The notes under the pieces: model-generated
What the model saw: the letters and a program-made list of their open reading frames with translations, nothing else
What the model was told of the DNA's origin: nothing
Database searches by the model: none
Part shown: piece by piece, positions 9,101 to 18,346 of the stretch
Layout of the letters: the number at the start of each line of letters is the position of its first letter
Numbering within the stretch: the stretch's first letter is position 1
Translations under genes and position numbers: made by a program
Source: Streptomyces decoyicus
Lineage (GTDB): Bacteria > Actinomycetota > Actinomycetes > Streptomycetales > Streptomycetaceae
Length of the DNA stretch: 64,000 nucleotides
Reading direction: 5' to 3'
Assembly (NCBI RefSeq): GCF_019880305.1
Contig: NZ_CP082301.1
Span: 1,612,001-1,676,000 of the forward strand

Positions 9101-9934
9101 CTACGAGGCCCCGACTCCGTAGACCCGCCCGGCCGTTCCCCCGAAGACATCCGACCGTTCCACCGTCCCGAGGTGGCCGGTGGCCGACTGCGCGAGCGCC
9201 ACGACGTCCTCGTAGCCGGCGGCCAGCGTGCACACCGGCCAGTCGGAGCCGAACATCACCCGGCCGGGTCCGAAGGCCTCCAGGACGTGCCGGGCGTAGG
9301 GGAGGATCTGCTGCGGCCGCCAGGCGTCCCAGTCGGCCTCGGTGACCAGCCCGGACAGCTTGCAGCTGACGTTCGGCAGGCCGGCGAGCGCGGTGACGGC
9401 GTCCGCCCAGGGCTGCCAGTCCCCCGCGGCGACGGCCGGTTTGGCCGCGTGGTCCAGCACGAAGGACAGCCGCGGCACGGCGCGTACCGCGGTCTGTGCG
9501 GCGGGCAGTTCGCGCGGGGTGACCAGCAGGTCGTAGACCAGGCCGGCGTCGGCCAGCATGCCCAGCCCCCGGAGCACCTCCGGCCGGACGAGCCAGTCGG
9601 GGTCCGGTTCGTCCTGCACCTGATGCCGGACGCCGACCAGCCCGGGGGGCAGCGCCGCGAGGACCTCCGTGAGCGCGGGATCGGGCAGATCGGCCCAGCC
9701 GACGACTCCGGCGACCGGGCCCTCCCCCGCGGCCAGGGTGAGCAGTTCGGCGGTCTCCTCGTACGAGGACGACGACTGGACGAGGATCGTGGCGTCGACG
9801 CCGTGCGCGGTCAGATGCGGAGTGAGGTCGGTCAGCGCATAACTGCGGCGGATCGGATCGGCCCACGGCCCGTTCATCCACGGCTGTTCGCGCCGGCTCA
9901 GATCCCACAGATGGTGATGGGCGTCGATACGCAT
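9101..9934 (-). CDS. Amidohydrolase-superfamily lactonase (probable L-fuconolactonase, COG3618 type)
   Basis: The 277-residue protein starts MRIDAHHHLWDLSRREQPWM, the typical N-terminus of sugar-lactone amidohydrolases, where the HxH motif starts the barrel. It continues with GVRHQVQDEPD, LDHAAKP, CKLSGLVTEA and MFGSDWPVC near residue 230, the last carrying the conserved catalytic Asp. These enzymes open sugar 1,4/1,5-lactones such as L-fucono-lactone and L-rhamnono-lactone. It is the last gene of a minus-strand operon, 23 nt after the aldo/keto reductase that would make its substrate. Assignment to fucose rests on the neighbouring fuconate dehydratase. Confidence 0.85.
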   Translation of the reverse strand: MRIDAHHHLWDLSRREQPWMNGPWADPIRRSYALTDLTPHLTAHGVDATILVQSSSSYEETAELLTLAAGEGPVAGVVGWADLPDPALTEVLAALPPGLVGVRHQVQDEPDPDWLVRPEVLRGLGMLADAGLVYDLLVTPRELPAAQTAVRAVPRLSFVLDHAAKPAVAAGDWQPWADAVTALAGLPNVSCKLSGLVTEADWDAWRPQQILPYARHVLEAFGPGRVMFGSDWPVCTLAAGYEDVVALAQSATGHLGTVERSDVFGGTAGRVYGVGAS

Positions 9935-9957
9935 CAGTGGCGCGCTCCGGGTCGGGC

Positions 9958-10959
9958 TCAGTGGTGCAGGGGCAGCGGCAGATCGGGGTCGAGCAGGCCG
10001 CGGGCGACGAGCGTATGCCACAGCTCGTCCGGGATGTCATGGGTGAACAGTGCGGCGTTCTCGGCCATCTCCTCGGGGGTGGCGGCGCCGACGACGGCGG
10101 AGGCGACGCTGCGGTGCCCGAAGGGGAAGCGGAGCGCGGCGGCCTTGAGGGGAACATCGAACTGCGCGCAGACGGCGGCAAGTTGACGAGCCCGCTCCAC
10201 GAGGGCGGCGGGCGCGGGTGCGTAGTTGTACGGCGCTCCGGGTGACGGGTCGGCCAGCAGACCGGAGTTGTAGACGCCGCCGACGACCACCGAGGTGCCG
10301 CGGCGCTCGCACTCCGGCAGCAGATCGTCGAAGGCGGTGCGCTCCAGCAGGGTCCAGCGGCCGGCGCAGAGCACCACATCCACGTCCAGGCCGGCGACCA
10401 GGCGGGCCAGCACATCGCTGTGGTTCATGCCGAAGCCGATGGCGCGCACCACGTGCTGGGCGCGCAGCTCGGCGAGGGCCGGGAAGCCGGTCTCGTACAC
10501 CTCGCGCAGGTGGTCCTCGACGTCGTGCAGATAGACGATGTCGACGGCGTCCACACCGAGCCGCTCCAGGGACGCGTCCAGCGTGGCGCGGATACCGTCG
10601 CGGGAGAGGTCCCGCACCCGGGCCCGTGCGGGGGTGCCGACAAAGCCCTCACCGGCCGCCCGCTCCCCCGGCGCGAGCGGGCGCAGCCGCCGGCCGACCT
10701 TGGTGGAAAGGGTGTAGCCGGCCCGGTCGCGGCCGCGCAGCGCCCGGCCGAGGCGCTCCTCGGACAGCCCGACGCCGTAGTGCGGCGCGGTGTCGAAGTA
10801 GCCGGCGCCGGTGGCGAGGGCGGTGTGGACGACGTGCCGGGCCTGCTCCTCGGGGATCGCGCGGTAGAGGTTGCCGAGCGGGGCGCAGCCCAGGCCCAGG
10901 GGCGGGACGGTGACGCCGGTCCGCCCCAACTCCCGTGGGCCGTACGGGGGATGACTCAT
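9958..10959 (-). CDS. Aldo/keto reductase, probable L-fucose (D-threo-aldose) 1-dehydrogenase
   Basis: This is a 333-residue AKR barrel. Motifs are ELGRTGVTVPPLGLGCAPLGNLYR at the start, GYFDTAPHYGVGLSEERLGRAL with the catalytic Asp and Tyr, STKVGR with the Lys, and VYLHDVEDH. The insertion and overall sequence resemble the D-threo-aldose/L-fucose dehydrogenase branch, which oxidises the anomeric carbon of L-fucose to the lactone using NAD(P)+. The start ATG at 10959 lies 8 nt after the permease stop, so it belongs to the same transcript. It would carry out the first step after uptake. Confidence 0.85.
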   Translation of the reverse strand: MSHPPYGPRELGRTGVTVPPLGLGCAPLGNLYRAIPEEQARHVVHTALATGAGYFDTAPHYGVGLSEERLGRALRGRDRAGYTLSTKVGRRLRPLAPGERAAGEGFVGTPARARVRDLSRDGIRATLDASLERLGVDAVDIVYLHDVEDHLREVYETGFPALAELRAQHVVRAIGFGMNHSDVLARLVAGLDVDVVLCAGRWTLLERTAFDDLLPECERRGTSVVVGGVYNSGLLADPSPGAPYNYAPAPAALVERARQLAAVCAQFDVPLKAAALRFPFGHRSVASAVVGAATPEEMAENAALFTHDIPDELWHTLVARGLLDPDLPLPLHH

Positions 10960-10967
10960 GCAGCACC

Positions 10968-11999
10968 TCAGTCCTGCTTCTCGCCGCTGGTGAAGCGGGA
11001 GATGACCAGCGCGATGATGATGATCATGCCGTTGAGGAACTGGGTCCACAGCGGTGGCACGCCGCCCAGGGTCATCACATTGATGACGAGCTGGAGGGTG
11101 AGGACGCCGGTGAGCGCGCCGAAGAGGGTGCCCCGGCCGCCCTTGAGGCTGATGCCGCCGATCACCGCGGCGGCGAACACCTGGAAGATCCAGCCGTTGC
11201 CCTGGCTCGCGGAGACCGCGCCGTAGTGGCCGGTGTAGAGGATGCCCGCGAAGGCGGCGAGCACCCCGCCGACGGCCAGCACGATCCAGGTGATGCGGTC
11301 CACCCGTACGCCGGCCGCGCGGGCCGCCTCCGGGTTGCCGCCGATGGCGTACAGCGCCCGCCCGTGCCGGAGGTAGCCGAGAGCCGCGCCGCCGAGCCCG
11401 AAGAGGGCGAGGCAGATCCAGACGGCGGCCGGGATGCCGAGCCAGTCGGCCTTGCCCAAGTAGGCGAAGGATTCCGGGACATTGCCGAGGGACTGGCCCT
11501 CGGAGATGCCCACTTGCAGGCCGCGGAGCATGGTGAGCATGCCGAGGGTGGCGATGAAGCCGTTGACCCGCAGGGTGAGGATGAGAAAGCCGTTGGCGGC
11601 GCCGATCGCCGCGCCCACGGCCAGGCAGAGCGGGACCGCCGTCCAGGCGGGGAGGAGTTCCAGCCCGGCGAAGCGGGCGCCGTGGGCGGGCATCACCAGC
11701 CACAGGGCCACCACCGGGGCCAGCCCGATGGTGGACTCCAGCGACAGGTCCATCCGCCCGCTGATGAGGATCAGCGCCTCGCCGAGCACCAGCAGACCCA
11801 GTTCCGTGGACTGCTGGATGACGCCGACGAGGTTGTCCTGGGTGAGGAACGCGGGCGACACGATGAAGCCGATGACGCCCAGCACGAAGATCACCGGCAC
11901 CAGGGAGAAGTCCCGCCAGCGGGCCGGATCGATCCGGGGCCGGCTGCGCGGCGGGCCGTCCACCGCGTCGGTGGCCGACGGCGTTGCGGTCTCGGTCAT
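10968..11999 (-). CDS. Sugar ABC transporter permease (RbsC/AraH type)
   Basis: The 343-residue membrane protein has about ten hydrophobic segments after a soluble N-terminal tail of about 30 residues. It matches the BPD_transp_2 family of carbohydrate uptake class 2 (CUT2) permeases, for example [33 protein letters not shown] and the [14 protein letters not shown] loop that contacts the ATPase. Its start ATG overlaps the stop of the ATPase gene (ATGA), showing translational coupling. A single permease gene means a homodimer. It would import the monosaccharide that the operon degrades. Confidence 0.92.
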   Translation of the reverse strand: MTETATPSATDAVDGPPRSRPRIDPARWRDFSLVPVIFVLGVIGFIVSPAFLTQDNLVGVIQQSTELGLLVLGEALILISGRMDLSLESTIGLAPVVALWLVMPAHGARFAGLELLPAWTAVPLCLAVGAAIGAANGFLILTLRVNGFIATLGMLTMLRGLQVGISEGQSLGNVPESFAYLGKADWLGIPAAVWICLALFGLGGAALGYLRHGRALYAIGGNPEAARAAGVRVDRITWIVLAVGGVLAAFAGILYTGHYGAVSASQGNGWIFQVFAAAVIGGISLKGGRGTLFGALTGVLTLQLVINVMTLGGVPPLWTQFLNGMIIIIALVISRFTSGEKQD

Positions 12000-13621
12000 G
12001 GCGCGGTTCCTTCCGTTCCTTGCGTCGTACGGAGGTCCGGTGCGGGTGCCCGGCCGGCGCCGGCCGCGCCGGGCCGGGCGTCCTCGGCGGCGCCCGTGCT
12101 GCCCGGCGGGGCGTCCTCGGCGCCGGCCGCCATGCCCTCCATCGCGGCGACCAGTTCGTGGTCGCGCCAGCCGGCGGCGAATTCGGCGGTCACCCGGCCG
12201 TGGAAGACCGCCAGCACCCGGTCACAGATCCGCAGATCGTCCAGCTCGTCGGAGACGATCACGGCGCCGCTGCCGCCGTCCGCGACCGCCCGTACGACGC
12301 CCAGCAGCGCGTCCTTCGACTTCACGTCGACGCCGTTGGTGGGCCGGACGGCGACCAGCACGGCGGGCTCGCGGGCCAGCGCGCGGGCGATCACGACCTT
12401 CTGCTGGTTGCCGCCGGAGAGCCCGGACACCGGCTGGCCCGGCCCGGTCGTCCTGATGTCCAGTGACGCGATCATCCGCCGGGCGAAGGCGCGGGTCCGG
12501 GAGGGCAGTACGGTGCCCAGCGGCCCGAGCTGGTCGGCGACGGTGAGGGTGGCGTTCTCGGCGACGCTGCGGCCCGGGACGAGCCCCTCGCGGTGCCGGT
12601 CCTCGGGGACGTAGCCGATGCCCGCGGCGAGGGCGTGCGGCACGCTGCCGGTACGGACCGGCCGCCCGCGTACCGCGATCCGGCCGCCGTCCGGGGCCCG
12701 CAGCCCCGCCAGCGTCTCGCCGATCACGGTGTTCCCGCTGGCCGTGGCGCCCGCGAGCCCCACCACCTCACCGGCCCGTACGGTCAGGTCGAGCGGTGCG
12801 AAGTGCCCTTCGGCGGACAGCCCCCGGGTCCGCAGCACCGGCTCGCCCGCCGGGCGCGCCCCCGGCCGCGGCTGCCGCGCGGGCGCCGCCTGCTCGCCGG
12901 TCATCGCCGCCACCAGCGCGTCCTTGGCCAGCCCGGGGACGGGCGCGGTCAGTACATGCCGGGCGTCACGGAAGACGGTGACGGTGTCGCACAGTTCGTG
13001 GACCTCCTGGAGGTGGTGCGAGATGAACAGGAAGGCCACGCCCTGGGCGCGCAGTGCACGCAGTTTGCCGAAAAGCCGGTCGATCCCGCCGGCGTCCAGC
13101 CGGGCGGTGGGCTCGTCGAGGATGATCAGCCGGGCGCCGAAGGACAGCGCGCGGGCGATCTCCACGAACTGCCGCTGCTCGACGCCGAGTTCCTTGATCC
13201 GGGCGGCCGGGTCGACCTCGACGCCGTATCCGGCGAGCAGCTCGCGGGCCCGCTCACGCAGCGCCCGCCAGCGGATGGTGCGCTCGCCCTGGAAACGGTT
13301 CAGATAGAGGTTCTCCGCGACGGTCAGCTCCGGCACGGTCATCGACTTCTGGTACACGCAGGCGACCTTGCGCTGCCAGGCCACGGTGTCACCCCAGCCG
13401 GGCGCGGGCTCGCCGCCGAAGGTGACCCGGCCGGCATCCGGGCGTGCCATGCCGGTCAGCACGGACACCAGGGTGGACTTGCCGGCCCCGTTGCGGCCCA
13501 CCAGGGCGTGCGCCTCCCCGGGCCGTACGGTCAGCCGGGCGCCGTCGAGGGCGACGGTGGGACCGTAGCGTTTGACGATTCCCTCGGCGTGCACCGCCGC
13601 CGTGCGGTCGTCCGTCTCCAC
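11996..13621 (-). CDS. Sugar ABC transporter ATP-binding protein (double NBD, RbsA/XylG type)
   Basis: The 541-residue protein carries two ATPase domains in one chain, as CUT2 sugar importers do. NBD1 has the Walker A GRNGAGKST near residue 42 and LDEPTARLD. NBD2 has ATASGNTVIGETLAGL in place of a canonical P-loop, LSGGNQQKVVIARAL as signature and VAVRPTNGVDVKSKD as a degenerate Walker B. A degenerate second site is usual in this family. The GTG start at 13621 is chosen because it follows the stop of the binding-protein gene by 2 nt; a longer form would overlap it. A Pro/Ala/Gly-rich tail follows the second domain. Confidence 0.92.
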   Translation of the reverse strand: METDDRTAAVHAEGIVKRYGPTVALDGARLTVRPGEAHALVGRNGAGKSTLVSVLTGMARPDAGRVTFGGEPAPGWGDTVAWQRKVACVYQKSMTVPELTVAENLYLNRFQGERTIRWRALRERARELLAGYGVEVDPAARIKELGVEQRQFVEIARALSFGARLIILDEPTARLDAGGIDRLFGKLRALRAQGVAFLFISHHLQEVHELCDTVTVFRDARHVLTAPVPGLAKDALVAAMTGEQAAPARQPRPGARPAGEPVLRTRGLSAEGHFAPLDLTVRAGEVVGLAGATASGNTVIGETLAGLRAPDGGRIAVRGRPVRTGSVPHALAAGIGYVPEDRHREGLVPGRSVAENATLTVADQLGPLGTVLPSRTRAFARRMIASLDIRTTGPGQPVSGLSGGNQQKVVIARALAREPAVLVAVRPTNGVDVKSKDALLGVVRAVADGGSGAVIVSDELDDLRICDRVLAVFHGRVTAEFAAGWRDHELVAAMEGMAAGAEDAPPGSTGAAEDARPGAAGAGRAPAPDLRTTQGTEGTAP

Positions 13622-13623
13622 CG

Positions 13624-14655
13624 TTACTTCTTCTTCTCGAGCTGGTTGGCCCACAGTTTCCTGTCGTCGACGGTGTCCTTGGTGACCAGGGGCGCGGGCA
13701 GCTGGTCCTCCAGACCGTTCTTGATCTTCACGATGGTGGAGCCGTGGTCGGTGGGCCCCGGCTTGAAGGTCTTCCCCTCCAGGCCGGCCCTGGCGTAGTA
13801 CAGGGCGTACTTGGCGTAGAGGTCGGCGGGCTGGGAGAGGGTGGCGTCGATCTTTCCGGCGCGGATCGCGTCCAGTTCGTCCGAGATGCCGTCGTTGGAG
13901 ATGATGGTGATGTGCCCGTCGGAGCCGGCCGGCTTCAGGCGCTTCTTCTGTTCCAGGAGGGCGAGCGTCGGCTGGAGGAAGGCGCCGCCGGCCTGCATAT
14001 AGATGCCGTCGAGGTCCGGGTGCTGGGCGAGCAGGCTCTGGAGCTTGCCGGAGGCGACCTCGCCCTTCCAGTCGGTGGCCAGCTCATGCACGGTGATCTT
14101 CGGGAACTTCTTCTTCATGCACGCCGCGAACGCCTCGGAGCGGTCCCGGCCGTTGATCGAGCTGAGGTCGCCCTGGAGTTCGGCGACCCGGCCCCTGCCG
14201 CCCAGTTTTCTGCCGAGGTAGTCGCAGGACTTCTCGCCGTAGGCGCGGTTGTCGGCGCGTACGACCATGTAGACCTTGCCCTCGTCGGGGCGGGTGTCGA
14301 CGCTCACCACCGGGATCTTCTTCTGCTCCAGGCGCTGTAGTGCGGCGGCGATGGCGCCGGTGTCCTGCGGTGCCACCACGATCGCCTTGGCACCCTGGTC
14401 GGTCAGCGCCTGCACATTGGAGACGACCTTGGCGATGTCGTTCTGCGAGTTGGACAGCGGCAGCGCGGCCGGTCCGCCGTGGTCCAGGTCCTTTTCGAGG
14501 TACTGCTGGTAGGAGTTCCAGAAGTCGGTGTCCGTACGGGGCATGTCGATGCCGATCTTGCCGCCCGCGGCGCTGCTGCCGCGGTTGCAGCCGGCCAGCG
14601 CGGCGGTGGCGAGCACCGCGGCGCAGGCCGCCGCGCCGGTCGTACGCAGTCTCAT
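13624..14655 (-). CDS. Sugar ABC transporter substrate-binding lipoprotein
   Basis: The 343-residue protein starts with a lipoprotein signal, with lipobox LAGC placing the lipidated Cys near residue 23. It then shows the periplasmic-binding-protein type 1 fold of ribose/galactose binders: IGIDMPRTDTDFWNSYQQYL, DQGAKAIVVAPQDTGAI, VVSVDTRPDE, ISNDGISDELDAIRAGKIDATLSQP. It captures the sugar outside the membrane and hands it to the permease. It is 61 nt downstream of the SDR gene and 2 nt before the ATPase gene, inside one operon. The ligand is inferred to be L-fucose or a close relative from the enzymes around it. Confidence 0.9.
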   Translation of the reverse strand: MRLRTTGAAACAAVLATAALAGCNRGSSAAGGKIGIDMPRTDTDFWNSYQQYLEKDLDHGGPAALPLSNSQNDIAKVVSNVQALTDQGAKAIVVAPQDTGAIAAALQRLEQKKIPVVSVDTRPDEGKVYMVVRADNRAYGEKSCDYLGRKLGGRGRVAELQGDLSSINGRDRSEAFAACMKKKFPKITVHELATDWKGEVASGKLQSLLAQHPDLDGIYMQAGGAFLQPTLALLEQKKRLKPAGSDGHITIISNDGISDELDAIRAGKIDATLSQPADLYAKYALYYARAGLEGKTFKPGPTDHGSTIVKIKNGLEDQLPAPLVTKDTVDDRKLWANQLEKKK

Positions 14656-14716
14656 GGGTGGTCCCTCGGTCGTGGTGTGCGGCTGGGATGCGGGGCGCTG
14701 TACGGGTCGTGGCCGG

Positions 14717-15517
14717 TCAGGTGGCGGGCCGCAGCCGCAGCCCGTGCATTCCCCCGTCCACGGCGAGCGCCGTCCCCGTGATGCCGGAGGCGGCCGGGGA
14801 CGCCAACGAGGCGATGGCGGCGGCCACTTCGTCGGCGGTGACCATCCGGCCCATCGGCTGGCGGGCGTGGAGGGCGGCGCGTTCGGCGGCCGGGTCGTCG
14901 GCCCGGTCCAGCAGCCGGCCGACCCACGGGGTGTCGGCGGTGCCCGGATTGACGCAGTTGACGCGGATGCCCTCACGGAGGTGGTCGGCGGCCATCGCGA
15001 GGGTCAGCGAGAGGACCGCGCCCTTGCTGGCGCTGTAGAGCGCGCGCTGCGGCAGACCGGCGGTGGCGGCGATGGAGCAGGTGTGGGTGAGGGAGACCCG
15101 GCCCGGGGCGTCGGCGGCGGCACGGCGCAGCGCCGGGAGCGCGGCGCGGGCGGTGCGCACCAGGCCCAGCACGTTCACGTCCAGGACCCGGCTCCACTCC
15201 CCGTCGTCGTTGTCCTCGACGGTGCCGACGGCGCCGATGCCGGCATTGCCGACGAGGGTGTGCAGGGCGCCGCCCAGCTCCCCCAGCGCTTCGGCGACGG
15301 CGGCGCGTACCGCGGCGTCGGAGGTGACATCGCCCTTGACCTGGATGGTCCCGGCGGGCGCGCCGGAGGGGTCACGGTCGAGGACGGCGACCTTGGCGCC
15401 GCGCGCCAGCAGCAGGGCGGCAGTGGCCGCTCCGATGCCGGAGCCGCCGCCGGTGACGAGTGCGGTCATCCCCTCGAAGTCGGCCGGCGGCCGGCCGTGG
15501 TGCGGTCCGGAACTCAT
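14717..15517 (-). CDS. SDR-family dehydrogenase, probable 2-keto-3-deoxy-L-fuconate dehydrogenase
   Basis: The 266-residue short-chain dehydrogenase has [19 protein letters not shown] near residue 22, GNAGIG, catalytic Ser in [15 protein letters not shown] and [17 protein letters not shown]. The last element resembles sugar-acid SDRs whose PG is followed by TADTPW. In the known nonphosphorylated fucose route this enzyme oxidises 2-keto-3-deoxy-L-fuconate to the diketo acid with NAD+. Its ATG overlaps the stop of the fuconate dehydratase gene (ATGA), which supports the coupled step. The activity is inferred from family and context. Confidence 0.82.
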   Translation of the reverse strand: MSSGPHHGRPPADFEGMTALVTGGGSGIGAATAALLLARGAKVAVLDRDPSGAPAGTIQVKGDVTSDAAVRAAVAEALGELGGALHTLVGNAGIGAVGTVEDNDDGEWSRVLDVNVLGLVRTARAALPALRRAAADAPGRVSLTHTCSIAATAGLPQRALYSASKGAVLSLTLAMAADHLREGIRVNCVNPGTADTPWVGRLLDRADDPAAERAALHARQPMGRMVTADEVAAAIASLASPAASGITGTALAVDGGMHGLRLRPAT

Positions 15518-16857
15518 GCGGGGACCTCCTGTTCGCCGTGCCGGCTCTGCGGGGGCTGACGGGCACGCCACACGGGCCCGTCGGGGAAACGGTGGGCGGC
15601 GACCGACGCGGGCTTCATCCGGGCCGAGAAGCCGGGCGCGGTCGGGGCGCGGTAGCGGCCGCGCTCGACGACGACGGGATCGCTGAAGTGGTCGTGCAGA
15701 TGGTCGACGTACTCGATCACCCGGTCCTCCCAACTGCCGGACACCGCGACGTAGTCGAACATCGCCAGATGCTGCACCAGCTCGCACAGCCCGACCCCGC
15801 CCGCGTGCGGGCACACCGGTACGCCGTACTTCGCGGCCAGCAGGAGGATCGCGAGGTTCTCGTTGACCCCGGCCACCCGCGCCGCGTCGATCTGGACGAA
15901 GTCCACGGCGCCGGCCTGGAGCAGCTGTTTGAAGACCACCCGGTTGGCGACGTGCTCGCCGGTGGCGACCTTCACGGGCTGGCCCGAGCGCACCGCGGCA
16001 TGCCCCAGGACGTCGTCCGGGCTGGTCGGTTCCTCGATCCAGTGCGGGGCGTACGGCGCGAGTTCGGTCATCCAGCGGACCGCCTCGGCCACGTCCCAGC
16101 GCTGGTTGGCGTCGACGGCGATCCGTACGCCGGGGCCGACCGCGTCCCTCGCCAGCCGCATCCGCCGTCTGTCGTCGTCGAGGTCGGCCCCCACCTTCAG
16201 CTTGATCTGCCCGAAGCCGTCGGCCACCGCCTCTTTCGCCAGCCGCACCAGTTTGCTGTCGTCGTAGCCGAGCCAGCCGGGCGAGGTGGTGTAGGCGGGG
16301 TAGCCCTCGGCCTTGAGGCGGGCGGCGCGCTCGGCCCGGCCCGGGGCGGCGGCGCGCAGGATGGCCAGCGCCTCGTGGGGGGTCAGGGCGTCCGAGAGGT
16401 AGCGGAAGTCGACGAGGGAGACCAGTTCCTCGGGCGTCAGCGCGGCGAGGAACTCCCAGACCGGCAGGCCGGCCCGGGCGGCGGCCAGGTCCCAGGCGGC
16501 GTTGATCACGGCGCCGGCCGCCATCTGCATCACGCCCTTTTCGGGGCCGAGCCAGCGCAGCTGGGAGTCGTGGGTGAGGTCGTGGTGCAGTGCGGCGAGC
16601 GCGGCGGCGGTGACGGGCACGGGGCGGCCGACGACGTACGGCGCGAGGGACCGGATCGCGGCGGCCATGACATCGTTGCCGCGTCCTATCGTGAAGCAGA
16701 GGCCGTGTCCCGGAGGTCCGCCGGCGGAGTGCAGCACGACGTAGGCGGCGGAGTAGTCGGGGTCCGGGTTCATGGCGTCCGAGCCGTCGAGCTGCTCCGA
16801 GGTGGGGAAGCGGACGTCGTGGACCTCGAGCCCGGTGACGGTGTCGGTCACAGCCAT
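15514..16857 (-). CDS. L-fuconate dehydratase (enolase superfamily)
   Basis: The 447-residue protein matches the fuconate dehydratase/ENOSF1 branch: [21 protein letters not shown] at the N-terminus, catalytic IKLKVG in the barrel, metal ligands in [18 protein letters not shown] and ATGEHVANR, and the general-base His in CPHAGGVGL. It dehydrates L-fuconate to 2-keto-3-deoxy-L-fuconate. The start chosen is ATG 16857, because AGGGGG lies 7 nt upstream and family members begin just before the VRFPTS segment. An alternative ATG at 16890 has GGAAAGG before it and would add [11 protein letters not shown]. It is the first gene of the operon. Confidence 0.9.
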   Translation of the reverse strand: MAVTDTVTGLEVHDVRFPTSEQLDGSDAMNPDPDYSAAYVVLHSAGGPPGHGLCFTIGRGNDVMAAAIRSLAPYVVGRPVPVTAAALAALHHDLTHDSQLRWLGPEKGVMQMAAGAVINAAWDLAAARAGLPVWEFLAALTPEELVSLVDFRYLSDALTPHEALAILRAAAPGRAERAARLKAEGYPAYTTSPGWLGYDDSKLVRLAKEAVADGFGQIKLKVGADLDDDRRRMRLARDAVGPGVRIAVDANQRWDVAEAVRWMTELAPYAPHWIEEPTSPDDVLGHAAVRSGQPVKVATGEHVANRVVFKQLLQAGAVDFVQIDAARVAGVNENLAILLLAAKYGVPVCPHAGGVGLCELVQHLAMFDYVAVSGSWEDRVIEYVDHLHDHFSDPVVVERGRYRAPTAPGFSARMKPASVAAHRFPDGPVWRARQPPQSRHGEQEVPA

Positions 16858-16886
16858 GCGCATGCCCCCTGGGATGTTGCGGAAGA

Positions 16887-16919
16887 ACATCGGACCTTTC
16901 CGGGTCATCCGATGTATAG
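16887..16919 (-). promoter_or_regulatory. Operator and promoter of the fucose-type operon
   Basis: On the minus strand, TATACATCGGATGACC (16917-16902) joins a good -10 hexamer TATACA to the 10-mer ACATCGGATG, which is also the core of the palindrome in front of the GntR gene. A second partial copy, ACATCGGA, lies at 16888-16895 on the plus strand. Overlap of operator and -10 implies repression by the GntR protein. The remaining divergent gap to parJ (16920-17118) shows no other clear element. Confidence 0.6.
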
Positions 16920-17118
16920 ACCCGCCGCCAAGGCAGCGTCCAGACCCCGTACGGAAGTTGACCGAACAGCCCCCGCAACAGATCGGATGAATCGCGACCC
17001 CTTCACGCAAAGGGGCTGCGGACCGGCACCACGGACGCCGTAGTCTGGGGAACGCACGTAATGGAACTGCTGCCGGCAGCCGCCCCAGGCGGCCGGACCG
17101 GTCGGAAGGAGGCGCTGG

Positions 17119-18240
17119 GTGATCGAGCTCGAGGGGGTGCCCGAGCTGATCGACCCGGTCATGGTGGCCGCGTTCGAAGGCTGGAACGACGCCGGCGACG
17201 CCGCCTCCGCCGCGGTCGCACATCTGGACCGGGAATGGAAGGGCGAGGTCTTCGCCGCGCTGGACGCGGAGGACTACTACGACTTCCAGGTGAACCGTCC
17301 CACCGTCTTCCTGGACGGCGGCGTACGCAAGATCACCTGGCCGACGACCCGGCTCTCCGTCGTCCGCGTCGGCGACCCGAACGGCAAGGGGCGGACCCGC
17401 GATCTCGTCCTGGTCCGCGGTATCGAGCCCAGCATGCGCTGGCGCTCGTTCTGCAACGAAATCCTGGGCTTCGCCCATGAGTTGGGCGTGGAGATGCTGG
17501 TGGTGCTGGGCTCGCTGCTCGGCGACACCCCGCACACCCGCCCGGTCCCGGTCAGCGGGGTGACATCCGACGCGGATCTCGCCCGCCGGCTGGATCTGGA
17601 GGAGTCCCGCTACGAAGGCCCGACGGGCATCGTCGGCATCCTCCAGGAAGCCTGCACCCACGCGGGCGTCCCCGCGGTGAGCCTGTGGGCGGCGGTGCCG
17701 CACTACGTGTCCCAGCCGCCCAACCCGAAGGCCAGCCTCGCCCTGCTCAACCGCCTGGAGGACCTCCTCGACGTCCGTATCCCGCTCGGTGAGCTGAGCG
17801 AGGACGCGCGCGCCTGGCAGCTGGGCGTGGACCAGCTGGCGGCCGAGGACAGCGAGGTCGCCGAGTACGTCCAGTCGCTGGAGGAGGCGCGGGACACCGC
17901 GGACCTCCCGGAGGCGTCCGGCGAGGCCATCGCCCGCGAGTTCGAGCGCTATCTGCGCCGCCGTGACCCCCAGGCCGGTCCCGGCGTGGCGACCGAAGGC
18001 GGGCTCACGGAAGGACGCGACAGCTCCTACCTCCGCGACTCCCCCAGCGGCCGCACCCGCCCGCCCCGCCCGGTGTCCAAGGAGCCGCGCGAGCCGAAGC
18101 CCGGCGACGAGACGGGTACGGGACCGAAGGACGCGGGCAAGGGCTCCGCGGACGCTGCCGACCCCTCAGGTGGCCCGGACTCCGCCGGCTCCGCCGATTC
18201 CCCGAAGCCGGAGGACGACCCGGAGGACACCGGCAGCTGA
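17119..18240 (+). CDS. parJ: PAC2-family protein, ParJ-like regulator of ParA
   Basis: The 373-residue protein has an N-terminal PAC2 (proteasome-assembly-chaperone-like) domain over about residues 1-270: [62 protein letters not shown] and [18 protein letters not shown]. An acidic, Pro/Gly-rich, probably disordered tail of about 100 residues follows. From memory, the S. coelicolor orthologue SCO1662 was named ParJ, an actinobacterial signature protein that controls ParA polymerisation during sporulation. The position between the glycerol operon and mshC fits that locus. GTG start with GGAAGGAGG (17104-17112). Orthology is inferred from synteny and family. Confidence 0.8.
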   Translation: MIELEGVPELIDPVMVAAFEGWNDAGDAASAAVAHLDREWKGEVFAALDAEDYYDFQVNRPTVFLDGGVRKITWPTTRLSVVRVGDPNGKGRTRDLVLVRGIEPSMRWRSFCNEILGFAHELGVEMLVVLGSLLGDTPHTRPVPVSGVTSDADLARRLDLEESRYEGPTGIVGILQEACTHAGVPAVSLWAAVPHYVSQPPNPKASLALLNRLEDLLDVRIPLGELSEDARAWQLGVDQLAAEDSEVAEYVQSLEEARDTADLPEASGEAIAREFERYLRRRDPQAGPGVATEGGLTEGRDSSYLRDSPSGRTRPPRPVSKEPREPKPGDETGTGPKDAGKGSADAADPSGGPDSAGSADSPKPEDDPEDTGS

Positions 18241-18276
18241 GGGCGCGGAGCGCACCACAGCGCACCAGCACACCAT

Positions 18277-18312
18277 GGGCGCCGGACCGGCCATCGAGCC
18301 GGTCCGGCGCCC
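18277..18312. terminator. Bidirectional terminator between parJ and the GH31 gene
   Basis: A perfect 15-bp stem, GGGCGCCGGACCGGC (18277-18291) and GCCGGTCCGGCGCCC (18298-18312), has a 6-nt loop. It lies between convergent genes, 37 nt after the parJ stop and 35 nt after the stop of the minus-strand gene. Confidence 0.8.
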
Positions 18313-18346
18313 GTGCGTCACACCGCCCGCCCGGTGCGGGCCCCGG

